Below are positions 22,786 to 33,903 of a stretch of 64,000 nt of DNA, piece by piece (positions within the stretch are counted from its first letter, which is position 1; every line of letters starts with the position of its first letter). Under the pieces are notes generated by a model. That model was given only the letters and a program-made list of their open reading frames with translations, had not been told where the DNA came from and did no database searches. Made by a program: the position numbers and the translations under genes. The DNA comes from Athripsodes cinereus (Eukaryota; Arthropoda; Insecta; Trichoptera; Leptoceridae). The DNA lies in assembly GCA_947579605.1 (NCBI GenBank), contig OX388316.1, positions 17,983,290 through 18,047,289 of the forward strand, in the 5' to 3' direction.

Positions 22786-25700
22786 CGATATTGATAGAAA
22801 GGGATGATAATTTAAATCATTCTTCTCTGGCGTAGAGAAAACGTTCTAAACGTTTTCAATATGCAGTGTTTGCTAAACTTTATTAATTTAACAAGCAAAT
22901 ACCCTAGAAGTTCGTTAATTATCTCATTAGTAAATTTATTTAATAACATAAACGGCCAATACCTTTAACAGAAAATCATACATTACGCAATAAAAAAAAT
23001 CACAAATTTCTCATTTAACAAAGCATTTACCCACAAACTACAAAAAAAAGTATTGAATATAGGTTGATACATAATAGCAAAATAAAACAAGTGTGTGCTA
23101 GTTTTCTTTGTTAGTTAGGTTTTTAAAAAAATATCGGATTTTTTAATGAACTCGAACGCATCATACATGTCGAAGCAATAGCTTGCGATCAAAGAGCTGT
23201 GTAAGTCACCAACAAGATTTGAACTACGAAATTTATGATGAAAGTTCGAACTAAACTATTGTGTTACTAACCTCTTGAGACCACTTAAATTAACTTACCA
23301 GACGTTTGAATTGTTCGATTTTTTAAATAAACATTTTCTTTGAAACATACATAAAAACGCTGAAAAACACTTAACCTTTACGAAAACATTACGTTATCGG
23401 TCATCTACAAATTGTTACAGATTATTTAGGGAAATAATTAACTAGTAATCAGTGGCAACTTATCTATACATGCCAAATACCAAAGACAAAAAATTGGTTG
23501 CAATGTATCTTTGTCATAACTTTATTTATACCCAAAAACTAAAAAATTGTAAAATACAGTTACTAAAAAATAAATATTATTACTCGTATTTCTCTCTATA
23601 ATATTGCTACTGATCTATACACAAATGTTTTCTGATCTCTATAGTATATTGTATCTAATCAGTTTATTATGATGTCTAAATTTGTTTTTTGCGCATACAT
23701 TACTGATTGTACTGTCAGCCTCGACACAGGTTTTAGCCTAGTGAGGTGGCAAAGTGGAATTAGTTTTATTGGCATATGGATATTTGAACTGTATTTGATT
23801 GTATATGCTTATTTGAGGAAATAAACGAATTTCAATTTGTACTAATCTGGGTGATAGTCACTCATGTTTACTACGCAGGGTTAAATCAAACACCAATCGC
23901 AAATGGGATATCACAGATAAGAAAGCATTTTAATGAAAACGTGGTGAAATTTTAGATAAATCCGATAATAAGCTACGTACTTCGCGTATCATAATTTTAC
24001 TACGCCACTGTCCGCTTTGTACTGCATCATAAAGTTTATTATACGGTCGTTGTTATAACCTGTAAAGTTGTAGTACCTGCCATGGAAATGTGTTTCATTA
24101 ACACGAATATTATTTAACACAACAGTGTTGAGCATGTGAAACAATTTACACGTACTTGCATTATATATGTGAGCTTCTATAGTTCCCTCAGGAGAATATT
24201 TAAAAGGTGGTGGCTTTCAAAATATCCCATTCGAAAAGATACCAAATGATACGATTTTTTCGCAACTTACATATATATTTTGAGGTTGTGAAAACATTTT
24301 TGTGTATTGTATGTGAAGGTTGTGTTGTCATATTATGGACAATAAATATTGGGTTTGTTTACATGAATTTCAATACTTCATTACTTTACATATTTTCTCG
24401 GTTGAACTCGTAATATTTTTGAAGTTGAGATGGTCAGTGATCTGATAATAACTAGTAAACTTTTAAATTTAAACGTCGAAGATTCAAAAATATTTACAAC
24501 TTTCGAGTAAAATAAAGCTTTGATAGAATAGAAATTTGGACTTTTACAAAAAAAATATTTTATATAAATTAAGATTTCTGAAATATAATATATTACAGTG
24601 TGTAACAAAAAAATAAAGGCATTATATCATGAAACTGGAAATCAAAAAATATTTGGAGAGAAATTGATATTCTCCATAAATTCATTTAAAGCGAACATAA
24701 TAATATCGTTTTCTCACTTCTAATTTCGGGTTGTCTAACAAGCCAATTATTGAATTGATTGCATACATATTAATGAGGTTTCTCATAATATTGCCCTATT
24801 TATTGATCACTTTTTACAACCGAAAACCAGACCTACCGAAAATAAATTGTATGAACGACTAACAAAAAACAATGCACCCTACAGTAGCATGTAATTTCTG
24901 TAAAAAAGAGGAGGAAAAATACAGTCTGAGTAAAATTTTGATAAGAATTTCAGATGATGCGTTGTTAAAATAAGTACCGCTCTGTTGTCACTTTTTTATA
25001 ATTGTTAGCGGCTCTTTCAATAACAATATCAGGGTGTTAGGGCAACAGTGCTTTTGTTCTCCTAATGCTATCTAGAGCAACGTCAGAGGGCTGTTATATA
25101 CTCCTAGTGTGATCTAGAGATAATTTCCAATCAAATCCAATATAATATTAAGAAGGAACTCGCTTTCAATAAGAACATGTTATTTCACGTGTACCTAAGT
25201 AAAGATAATATTGCTGCTTATAGAAGTTTAGTTTTCTGCAAGCTCAATATGTCCAATCTTATACCAAATACATAGATATAAGGTGCAGGATATGTTTTTA
25301 TATGCAAGTAATAATATGTTTTTGTAGATATATCCGTTATTACTGTTTTTTTTCTCAGAAAAATATTCGTTGGATTATTGTATAGAAAATGTCAATTCAT
25401 TCTATTCTATTATATTCGTACGAATATCTATTCTATTCATACAATTCATTCTATTATATTCTTTTCATAATTCATACTAACTGTAATTAATGTTTGTGGA
25501 TATCAGACTTAACTTTAACTTCCCTTTTTTCTGTCCAATATAGGCCTCCTTATGAGCACTCCAAATAAAATGTGTCCTTTTCAACCTCTTTCACCTGGAC
25601 ACTTATTCATCTTTACATTGATATCTACCAATTTATCTGTAGCTACTGTGCTTCGTTATCCTCCAGGTTACCCAAAGAGGAATTCAAATTCATCTATCAA

Positions 25701-26877
25701 TTGATTCACCCAATGTCTGAATTTTATCAACAACACAAACGGAGGAAACCAACATTCTACACTCAGAACAATTTTTTGTCAAGTATTTGAGTCATCATTT
25801 CCTATATCCCTTCACTTTTCAATTGTTGTCGTGGAAAAGGTTTATTGTAAAAGGGGGTAGTTCAAACCATTCAACAACTTATAGGCCTAGAAGGCTAAGA
25901 TTTGCTCAAAACATGACCCTGCTTGAGCCATCATACCTTCTGTATCATGCAAGGAATACAAACATTTTGATCCAGTGCATTGATGCAAAAAGAAATATTA
26001 GTTTCATGTATTTCAAGAACTATTTGTTTGAATGTTGTTATTATTTTGCTTTGACCGCTTTAGATTTCATGTATTTGTTTCATTATTTCTGAAATTGTAA
26101 GTATATCCCTGTTATTGGTAGCCAAAACGTAAAGGTACTCGTTGTAACCCCTAGATTAAGGGAGATTTTATGAAAAGTATTACCAATATTGTACATATTA
26201 TTGATCGTTATATAATAAAAACAACCTAAACAAAACTAGCAAGAATTTTCTATATAGTTTGAGTGAACTTTGTGTGCTTTGTTCATCATGTGAAATATAA
26301 AAGAAAACTATTTCATAAACAATATTTACAGCTCAATCGCTAGAGAATTGTGCCTTTTCTATGATGATTAATTTAATCATGTTTGCAGCCTAAAAGGTAT
26401 AACATATTATAAAATTTAATAAGAGTTTTTACAAGATTTTCGAATATTTGCAAAACTGTTATCCAAAACTATAAGCTTTTCTGTCATATAACCATATTAC
26501 AAAATCTGGAATAACGTGAATTTTTAAATTGCCATAAAATATTTCAGAATTAAATTTTTACTTTCCAGAGGTCTAAAAATAAAAGTAAAATAGAAGAATT
26601 ATAATTATGAAAAATATTGATTATACATTTACGCGTGAAAAGTAATTTAGGAGATGTATTATATTGTTAAACACATGTGATAATCTTCTTAAAAACTGTA
26701 TATCCTTTTTGATGTTCCTATACTAAAATTAAGAACAAACATACAATACATTTTGACACACCATTATTCACATTTAATATTAAAAAATGAGAAGGTTTAT
26801 TTGAATAATTCCCGATATGATATCAATCATATTTAACTTTAAAAAAAGAGTCTGCATTACAGTTTTTTAATGTTTAT
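22786..26877. other. Long AT-rich stretch, no assigned gene
   Basis: A short hairpin, gaaaacgttctaaacgttttc, lies near 22837-22857. At 23750-23845 a segment ending ggaaataaacgaatttcaat could be a retroelement 3' end. A GC-richer segment at 25540-25790 stays open on the plus strand for 72 codons without a recognisable motif. ATTCTATT-type simple repeats lie near 25395-25462. Confidence 0.35.
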
Positions 26878-27108
26878 TTATGTATATAAAGCAGTTAAAT
26901 TTGGGTTTTCTGAAACGAGAAGACAGACCCTGACTGCGGCGAGATACAAAATTATTCCCACTTCCTGCTGTGTCTTCTGGTTCTGATGCAGGCAGCCTGT
27001 GATATGAATGAACTGAGGATGACTAATGACAAGGCGATTTTCGTTGCTGCATACTGAGGTGGCAAGGTCAAAGGCCCGGACCCCTAAAGTAAAGTTAAGT
27101 ACGAGCAC
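26878..27108 (-). other. Unassigned frame in a GC-rich patch
   Basis: A 76-codon minus frame (DLATSVCSNENRLVISHPQF, ITGCLHQNQKTQQEVGII) lies in a patch clearly richer in GC than its neighbourhood. On the minus strand, actttactttag immediately before gggtccgggcc could serve as a splice acceptor. The plus strand is also open over part of it. There is no recognised domain or other copy. It could be an exon, a transcribed non-coding segment or transposon debris. Confidence 0.2.
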
Positions 27109-27917
27109 TTCAGTGTTAGATAATTTTACTTATTAGTTAAAAAACTAGGACTATCCAATAGAAAAAAGCACTGTTTTTGATACATAAAATTTCCAGCAGC
27201 CTGAATATTCTATTGCTCACAACGCCGTTTAAGTGCTATAGCACTAACAAAGCGATAGCAATGTCATGGTAAAAGGTAAACTGTAGTTAAAATTTCATTT
27301 AAGGTAAAAAAAATAATATAGTTAGTACCTACACAAAAAATAACATTAAAGAAAAATCGCAATGAGTGTTACAAAATTTTCGTTCTTTTTTCCGTTCTTT
27401 GGGGCGGTGTAATATTTCATTATGAAAGTAATTCACTACATGTAGATACTTACTATTGAAGTAAATGGTTATTGTTCTCCATACACAGTCTTTACAAAAT
27501 ATTAATTACAATTTATTACTTCAGTTATTGAAGTGGGTTAAATAAAACATAATAAAGTATAAAAACGAGTGCTTTTATTTTGGTTCCGGAAAATTATACC
27601 AACTGACAGAGAAATTTAATTGTTCATAATGTGGAACATTTTACTTGTTTTCTGCTGTGGTTTAATGATAAATTCGTTTGTATAATTCATTCATGAAAGA
27701 ACGCAAGATGAATGTTGAGAGTGGGACATGAGTTTATTTGATTACTGAATTGACTGTTCTATCTACGTGTAGAGAGAATTAATGGTTAAAAAATGAAACA
27801 TTTGCACTCAAGAAAATATACAGGAAAAAGTGGCAGTTAAACAACTACACATTTATTTGGATCAAATAAATGATCTTGTTCTGGGAAGCCTCTGGCAAAT
27901 AATAGATCTCCTACTAT
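27109..27917. other. AT-rich DNA, nothing recognised
   Basis: A 12-bp palindrome, gtgctatagcac, lies near 27232. No assignable feature. Confidence 0.5.
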
Positions 27918-28055
27918 TTTTTGTAAGTTTTCTAGTTTCTTTTAAAAAAACAGATATTGGTAAAACATTCTGTGTAAGACATCTTCAATTGATCAACGTG
28001 TGTTATCATTCTGAATGTCTCAACTTTTATCGGCACGGAGAAAACTACTTCCACG
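27918..28055 (+). repeat. Dispersed repeat family X, copy F
   Basis: Visible marks: ttttgtaagttttctagttt, tgtgtaagacatcttcaatt, and aacttttatcggcacggaga followed by aaactac. It is cut off on the right by the SINE-1 copy at 28062, which appears to have inserted into it. Confidence 0.5.
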
Positions 28056-28061
28056 TTTTTT

Positions 28062-28248
28062 TAAAAAAAAAGATAAGTATATCTGGGTTTTGTTTGTTAT
28101 AAACCCAAATACAAACTTATACACCTTTCACAGTAAGCTACTAAAAGCTTGTGTCGTGAAAGGGGAGTTTGCTGATACCTGGTATCGAACCACGGATCCC
28201 TTGTTCACGAGGCCGAGACTCTACCTCCAAGCTACCGACGAATTACAT
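28062..28248 (-). mobile_element. SINE-1, copy 3 (reverse)
   Basis: The full SINE-1 sequence reads on the minus strand: cgtcggtagcttggaggtag (A-box region), gtggttcgataccagg (B box), ctcccctttcacgacacaag, hairpin, and atatact near 28075. Its plus-strand shadow frame (MSQLLSARRK..) runs from family X into the SINE and is not a gene. Confidence 0.8.
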
Positions 28249-28740
28249 TGGTTGCAGTATGTCTTTTTTTTGTTTCAATAGACACAATGGCTTGAACAAT
28301 GGATAATAAAATAATTCAGTTTGAGATTTACATTGCCAATTATAGTATCTAAAATCCGAATAATTTAACAGCTCTTGAATATCCATTTTGCTTATATAGA
28401 CATAATAATCGAATAAATGCAAGCCTCGAGACTTCTACACTATCCTGACTGTGTACAAAGACTGTATCCTGATTGTGTACGAGTACAAAGTACATTTTTG
28501 AGTGGGTATGTATCGTGAACAGAATTCAAAATGGTTCATAGCAATTATGTCTTATATACTTGTGCCTGTGGATTTTGAAGATATTATAAGCTACTTGATT
28601 TATTAGTTTATGAAATATGTAATTCAAATTTAGTGTGCTGAGACCAACTGGAGGTGTTTTTGTCACAAAAGGTGTCGTAGTTAAAATATCATGACAGAAA
28701 TAAATTAGAGAATTTCCGTAATAAGTTTCCATAGTTGCAA
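28249..28740. other. AT-rich DNA, nothing recognised
   Basis: A short direct repeat, ctgtgtac-aaagactgtatcctga type, lies near 28445-28490. No assignable feature. Confidence 0.5.
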
Positions 28741-29095
28741 GTTTACTTTAAATAATCCCGCCAATTTATAATGAACCGTATTTTGACTCTTGTTTAATCG
28801 CTTGGTTGACCACCTGCAACCAACTTCACTCTCCTCCGGCCTCGCGAGCTCGCTGGCGTGTTTCACGTCAGCGAGCTCCAAAAAATAATAAAGCTTTTGT
28901 GTTAATAAAGTGTTCAAAGATAATTGAAACCCGTTGCAATCTAAATAATAAGCAGTCACAAAATAAACTTGTAAATTGAATAATTTAAGTAGAGCCTGTT
29001 GTGTAGTTAATAAGTTAATTGTGAAAATGTAAATAACTTGTGTGTGTGTGTCTGAACCAGACATTGTAAAACTAAACTATCAATAAATGTTCCTC
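28741..29095. other. Unassigned segment with strong hairpin; LTR-like
   Basis: A near-perfect hairpin at 28848-28880 has arms gagctcgctggcgtg / cacgtcagcgagctc around ttt, with one mismatch that would be a G-U pair in RNA. Downstream lie aataaag motifs (28888, 28908), a (GT)n run (29040-29050) and tatcaataaatgtt. Composition and signals recall a solo LTR, but no terminal TG..CA pair or TSD was identified. A 119-codon minus frame crosses it (ARPEESEVGCRWSTKRLNKS) and I think it is fortuitous. Confidence 0.3.
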
Positions 29096-29332
29096 GTTTA
29101 ACTTAACTGTTTGTTTTTAATTTGTGAAACCAATCTATGCAACTCAACGATTATCCCTGAATTGAGACTCAAACTCTGCAGACTGATTTAGCTGGACAAT
29201 GTATGGAAAAGTGGACTTGAGTCGAAGAAAGAATTGGAGGGAAATTAGAGGGAGGAAAAGATGTTAAATATAAGGGAAATAGTAGTACAAAGGACATGAT
29301 GCCTTTTCAACTCAACATATATATATAAAGAG

Positions 29333-30090
29333 TTACAATCCATTGGATTGGTCTGCAACGAGTTTGGTCTTTCCTCTCCATTCGTCTCTATTCTCAGCCA
29401 GTCTTTTCAGCTCCACGTATGAGCCACAGTTTATGTCCCTCTTCAGTTGGTCCATATACGCGTCTCTTGGTCGGCCTCTGCCATTTGTCCCCTCGGTCTT
29501 ACCCTCCGCGATGGCGATGAGTAGTCCTGGGTGCCTGATGTTGTGGCCAATCCAGTTAGCTCGTTGTTGGCCGATTCTCTTAAGAAGTTGCCTTTTTTCG
29601 CCTACCCTGGTTAATACTTCTTCGTTTTCGACGTGTTCCGACCAATGGATCTTAAGCATGCGTCTGTAGCACCACATCTCAAAGGCCGCCAACCGTCCGC
29701 TTTCACTCTTGCTGATGGTCCACGTCTCACAACGGCTTTAGTAAGATTCTTCCTTACGCATAAATCAATATTTGGGGATTCCAATATCTTCGATTTTTTG
29801 TTAAAGGCAATCCTTGCCTGGTTTATTCTGCTCACAATTTCCGATTTGGAGCGTCCATCCTGGTTTATTCTGCTGCCCAAGTACACGAATTCTCTTACTT
29901 GTTTGATGCTCACTCCATTTATGGCAATGTTCGCAGTTGCTTCCTCTCTTTCTACGACCATACATTTTGTTTTTTCTTTATTTATTTTCATGTTGTTCTT
30001 TGACAACAGTATACTTTCCATTTTTCCTAAGGCTTCGTTCAGCTCCATCTCGGAGTCTGCGAGCACTGAACTTAACATGTTCCCTACAAA
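29333..30090 (-). mobile_element. RTE-D LINE, RT C-terminal half, frameshifted
   Basis: The minus strand encodes the segment just after the catalytic YADD box of an RTE-type reverse transcriptase: LADSEMELNEALGKME, MKINKEKTKCMVV, VREFVYLGSRINQDGRSKSE, INQARIAFNKKSKIL and VRKNLTKAV. About 25 nt are then missing at about 29731, so the VWSV.LYG part is lost and the frame shifts. It resumes CETWTISKSESGRLAAFEMW, YRRMLKIHWSEHV, RANWIGHNIRHPG, GRGRPRDAYMDQLKRDI and ends ADQSNGL near 29337. A TA-rich tail follows at 29315-29333. The copy is 5'-truncated near 30080 and inactive. No clear TSD. Confidence 0.85.
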
Positions 30091-30317
30091 AGTGAATACA
30101 TAATGAAATAAACAAGTTCCCGCCATACTCACAACAAAATACATTCTACATATTAGGTATTATAGTGTTCCAGTATTCCAGTAAAAGTAAGTAGCAAACA
30201 GACGCAATGTTAACTGCATACATAACATGGATTTTCTGAGTTTGGAAATATAAATAAATACAACTGTATATTTTAACCTTATTTCAGAAATGTTTCTAAA
30301 CTAGCCTTTCAGTCCGT

Positions 30318-30500
30318 GTTACCCTTTTACCTCCTCTACATCCATTCAACCTCTCATGCATGCATGTCGATCGCTCTTACTCAACACTCGGCCGTCCTTG
30401 AGAATTTGATCTACGTGGTCAAGCCACGTATTTCTCGGACGCCCGCGCTTCCTCACACTCCTTCTTTCAGACAAGTATATCCTCTTCGCCAAACTTTCCT
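30318..30500 (-). mobile_element. RTE-B LINE relic
   Basis: The minus strand retains LDHVDQILKDGRVLS and flanking codons, matching the RTE-B copies at 33130 and 48359, but the 3' end and tail are eroded. Frames are broken. Confidence 0.65.
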
Positions 30501-31821
30501 TTTTAATTTATAGTAAAACGTAATAAATATTCTCCTGCTAAATTACGAAATTCTGTCCCGCATAATCGATAGATTCGATTCTCGAACATTTGAATTCAGT
30601 TGCTTTGCCTCAAAAGAAAATTCTTTATATAATACTTTTTCAAACATCCTTTGTACCCATTAATTTTTTCACACGAGCAAATTAAATGCATTAATAATTG
30701 GTCAATAAATGCATCGGTACAAGTATACTAGAATTATATTATGATATAAGTATAAATGACAAAGTAAGGGAAGGTAATTATCTGCAAACGTATCCAATAT
30801 ATCTATGATTTAACAACAGCTGATAAGGCTGTGGTGATTCCCATGGATCCAATAACGATATAAGCTGATATATTCATTGGACGCTTGGTACCTAGTATAT
30901 TTAATACGGACTACGTTATGCAGTAAATAATGTTTGAAGTTGAGTTTAGCGATGTTTAACATTTAATTTACGACAGGTCAGAAGATGAGGGCACCTGGGA
31001 AAATACAGTTAAAATATTTGAGACCATCACAAACCCAGATTCATCTTTAAAATAATATAACATTACTCGCCAGATACTTGGAGATAGGGATCAAGGCCAT
31101 CCACTCGTTTGCGAGTGATTTAGACAAATGAACGAGTATTATTCTTTTTTGAGACATAATGGGTTTTTGTTTGTTATATTGAATGCAATAAATAATGCAG
31201 CCTATCACGTCACTATCGTATAAATGTAAACTTACGACAATGAATAGCGTAAAATCATAATACACTCGAATTCGGGTTCTTTGCTGTAAAGTAAAGATTT
31301 GTATATAACTGAATGATTTTATTTTCCATACTTTGTCGGGTAGGTACAGTATACATACTTTAGGTCACATAGAATGTAATATAATGTATTTAATAAAATG
31401 TAAATGTTATGTTAAGTAAAACTTTATATCGCAATGCACCTGCAGAGGCTACAGCCTTGGTGCTTTTGTGTTTGTTGAGAAGACATGATGCATTTATTGT
31501 ATGGTAAACAGTTGTATGAATATGTACATATGTCAGACTATCAACAGTGGTATAGTGTCGCATTCAGTGACGGAGTATTTATAATAATATTTTTTTATTA
31601 AATGTAGAACTATTAAAAACCTAACAAGTAATGCAAGTTACACTTATGGGAGTAGACTTGGTGTCCACATGCACATGGGGTAATATTAAAAATGATTCTT
31701 CAATTGCCTCAGTACTGGAGAAATATATAATTATATAAATTATGGTAAGAAATATTCTACAGAAGTTTTTGTTTTTATTTTTTTAGTGGAGTTCCCGGCA
31801 GAGAATTGGTCTACAGACCAC
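30501..31821. other. AT-rich DNA, nothing recognised
   Basis: No assignable repeat or frame. Confidence 0.5.
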
Positions 31822-32015
31822 TTTTTTCTGTAAGTTTTCGAGTGCCTCACAAACAACTTGTGTAAGCCATTCAATATCTTTAATTCAGCGATAGGTTATG
31901 CCGCTCGTCCTACATGCCGTAATATTTTATTGTCATATAGAGGACGATCTTTATGTTTATCACATCTAATGGATCCACTAGCTACTCCACTTTTAGGAGA
32001 CACTGTAATGGTAAA
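31822..32015 (+). repeat. Dispersed repeat family X, copy D (longest)
   Basis: The fullest copy of an interspersed repeat seen about ten times in the window. Its order is ttctgtaagttttcgagtgc, cttgtgtaagccattcaata, tttaattcagcgataggtta, cgtaatattttattgtcata, agaggacgatctttatgttt, atcacatctaatggatccac, tagctactccacttttagga, gacactgtaatggtaa. Other copies suggest that the middle was ttggcacggagaggac and the end ccacttgtgggatatgtcat. Termini, target duplication and coding capacity were not found, so the class is unknown. Confidence 0.65.
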
Positions 32016-32105
32016 ATAAACTTCATAATACAAAAGATTTGAACAAAGATAATAAATAGTAATAATCTTGCAAAATTGTAGGTAGGTATATGGAAATAAT
32101 TTTTC

Positions 32106-32156
32106 AAATGGGCGAGTCTTTTACAAAGGGCGCGATATCTTCCAAATAACCCAATT
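32106..32156 (-). mobile_element. Jockey-like LINE 3' block, fragment
   Basis: On the minus strand: tgggttatttggaagatatc, then gcgccctttg, then actcgcccat. This is the same block as at 56044-56100. No tail is preserved. Confidence 0.5.
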
Positions 32157-32204
32157 TAGTTGGACAGATTAATAAAAATTCAATTAATAAGGAGAAAGAT
32201 TTCG

Positions 32205-32395
32205 ATTGTCTTCAACATCACCTCGCCTTTCAATGCCCCTGTTTGTAGCATAGGGCAGAAACCAGCTTTCTCCGTTCAGAGTCACCTCTTTCCACGACAT
32301 TCCTAGCGCTCTGATGACGTTGTCATAGAAACGATGTAGTGTGAAAGAGGGACATCCGGGCTGTCGAAATCCTTGTGAACGAAACAAATTGTTCA
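32205..32395 (-). mobile_element. RTE-A-like LINE relic
   Basis: The minus strand reads FRSQGFRQPGCPSFTLHRFY, then DNVIRALGMSWKEVT, then GESWFLPYA and ERRGDVEDN. This parallels the RTE-A end, but it has lost the QLAQRRSEW block and has a diverged 3' end without the GAT tail. It is probably a related subfamily. The frame is open for 70 codons. Confidence 0.7.
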
Positions 32396-32952
32396 CAATA
32401 TTAATATAATTTTATATGACGATTTAAATCTAGCTCTGGCTTATAAAGTTATGCTGAACCGACATAAATCATTCAGTATTATATATTACATATTATAAGT
32501 AAGTAGTGAGATAAATCGGTCACAAAGGAAGTGGTGGAAGTAAGTAAAGGAAAAGGATGTACTGAAGTAAGTAACGGAGTCAAGTTTGTTTTATACCTAC
32601 AGACCTATCTGCCTGAATCTATGTCAACGGTCGACTGATAGTAACTTTCAAAACTTTTGAAGATTTAAATACTGTTTATATATTTTATTTATTTATTAAA
32701 CAGTATTTAAAAAAACGTAGAATGTTATAACATCTTCCTAACTGGGCATGAGCCCGTACCAAGGCAGACTGAATCAGTTTTTAACCTTACTGTGTCTCAG
32801 CGCTTTAACATTCTTTGCTTTAAGTGCTCTAAGTACCTACTTATTATATATGTTTACTATTATTTATTTATACCCAATCATTTCTGTTATAAAATGATTT
32901 GTAAGAGTGTGGTAAAAATAAAATATCACTACAAGACATTCACCATTTTGGA
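32396..32952. other. AT-rich DNA, nothing recognised
   Basis: A short palindromic stretch, aaatactgttta..taaacagtattt, lies near 32667-32710. No assignable feature otherwise. Confidence 0.5.
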
Positions 32953-33060
32953 TACAGCGATGGGACAGTTTTGAATGTCTTAGTTTTTTTACGACTCATA
33001 GAAGGCAACCTGTATGTTCACCACATGTTGTTAGAACAATGACTACCATATTTGTAGAAG
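32953..33060 (+). repeat. Dispersed repeat family X, copy E
   Basis: Marks: gatacagcgatgggacag, catagaaggcaacctgtatg, ttcaccacatgttgt. The 3' part is diverged (ccatatttgtagaag). Confidence 0.45.
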
Positions 33061-33118
33061 ATGCAAAATGGTTCCAACCGATAATTACTTAAACATGACT
33101 CAGTTTAAATACGTAGGT

Positions 33119-33625
33119 ACCTATTTTTCTATACTATACTATACCCTCACGCCGTGTCCCAGGTGGGGTAGGCAGAGAGAACGGAACGCCACGTTGACCT
33201 ATCCTTACATACTTCTTTCGCTTCCTCTACATTCACCCAGTTTCTCATATATGCACAACGATTCCTCTTACTTAACACGCGACCGTCTTGAGAATTTGGT
33301 CCACGTGATCAAGCCACGTAGTTCTTGGACGTCTACGCTTTCTCACACCCCCTCTTTCAGATAAATACAACCTCTTTCTCAATCTTACATCATCCATTCG
33401 CTCCACATGACCAAACCATCTCAATTTATTAACACGCATTCTATCCACAATTTTCCTCTTGCATCTACTCATTCTCCTAACATCCTCATTCCTCACTCTA
33501 TCACGCAATGTTTTACCTACCATTCTTCTCAGTGATCGCATCTCCACAGCATTTATTCCACTCTCGTCCTTCTTCAGCCACGTGCAAGTTTCGCTTGCAT
33601 ACATTTTTCATTTCACCTATTTTTC
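33119..33625 (-). mobile_element. RTE-B LINE with 11-bp TSD, one frameshift
   Basis: The best-preserved RTE-B copy. The minus strand encodes MRSLRRMVGKTLRDRVRNED, VNKLRWFGHVERMDDVRLRK and RRRPRTTWLDHVDQILK. After one missing base at about 33287 the next frame continues DGRVLSKRNR, VNVEEAKEVCKDRSTWRS and VLSAYPTWDTA, with the stop at 33147. A very short 3' UTR and a (GTATA)n tail follow (33130-33144). The sequence acctatttttc flanks the insert at 33119-33129 and 33615-33625. The insert starts in the middle of the C-terminal domain, so it was 5'-truncated on arrival. Confidence 0.9.
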
Positions 33626-33684
33626 AGCAAGTCATTAAAATTTGGGTGATTTGTGAAATATTATTAGGTACACTTATGTTCATT

Positions 33685-33740
33685 CTCATGACAATGATAT
33701 GAAAGCATTAGAAATGTTGCGGAAAGAGATATCTCGCTAT
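33685..33740 (+). mobile_element. RTE-A LINE scrap
   Basis: tcatgacaatgatatgaaag, cattagaaatgttgcggaaa, gagatatctc align with the RTE-A segment encoding YDNDIRALGMSWEEV. It is a short and eroded fragment. Confidence 0.45.
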
Positions 33741-33903
33741 GAATTTAGAATGTTTGGTTAATTTTATTTAGGTGTGAAAAATAAAGAAAAGTCTTTTCAT
33801 ATGTGCTATACTGATGTTATGCGTCCTAAATTTCAACCAATAGGTATACTGTTGGCATCTTTAAGTAAACTCACATCTCTTTTTTCCATAAAAAAATACG
33901 AAG

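Noticed and set aside
29343..30103. Plus-strand frames of 108 and 156 codons
   Set aside because: They are shadows of the minus-strand RTE-D reading frame, which carries the recognisable motifs.
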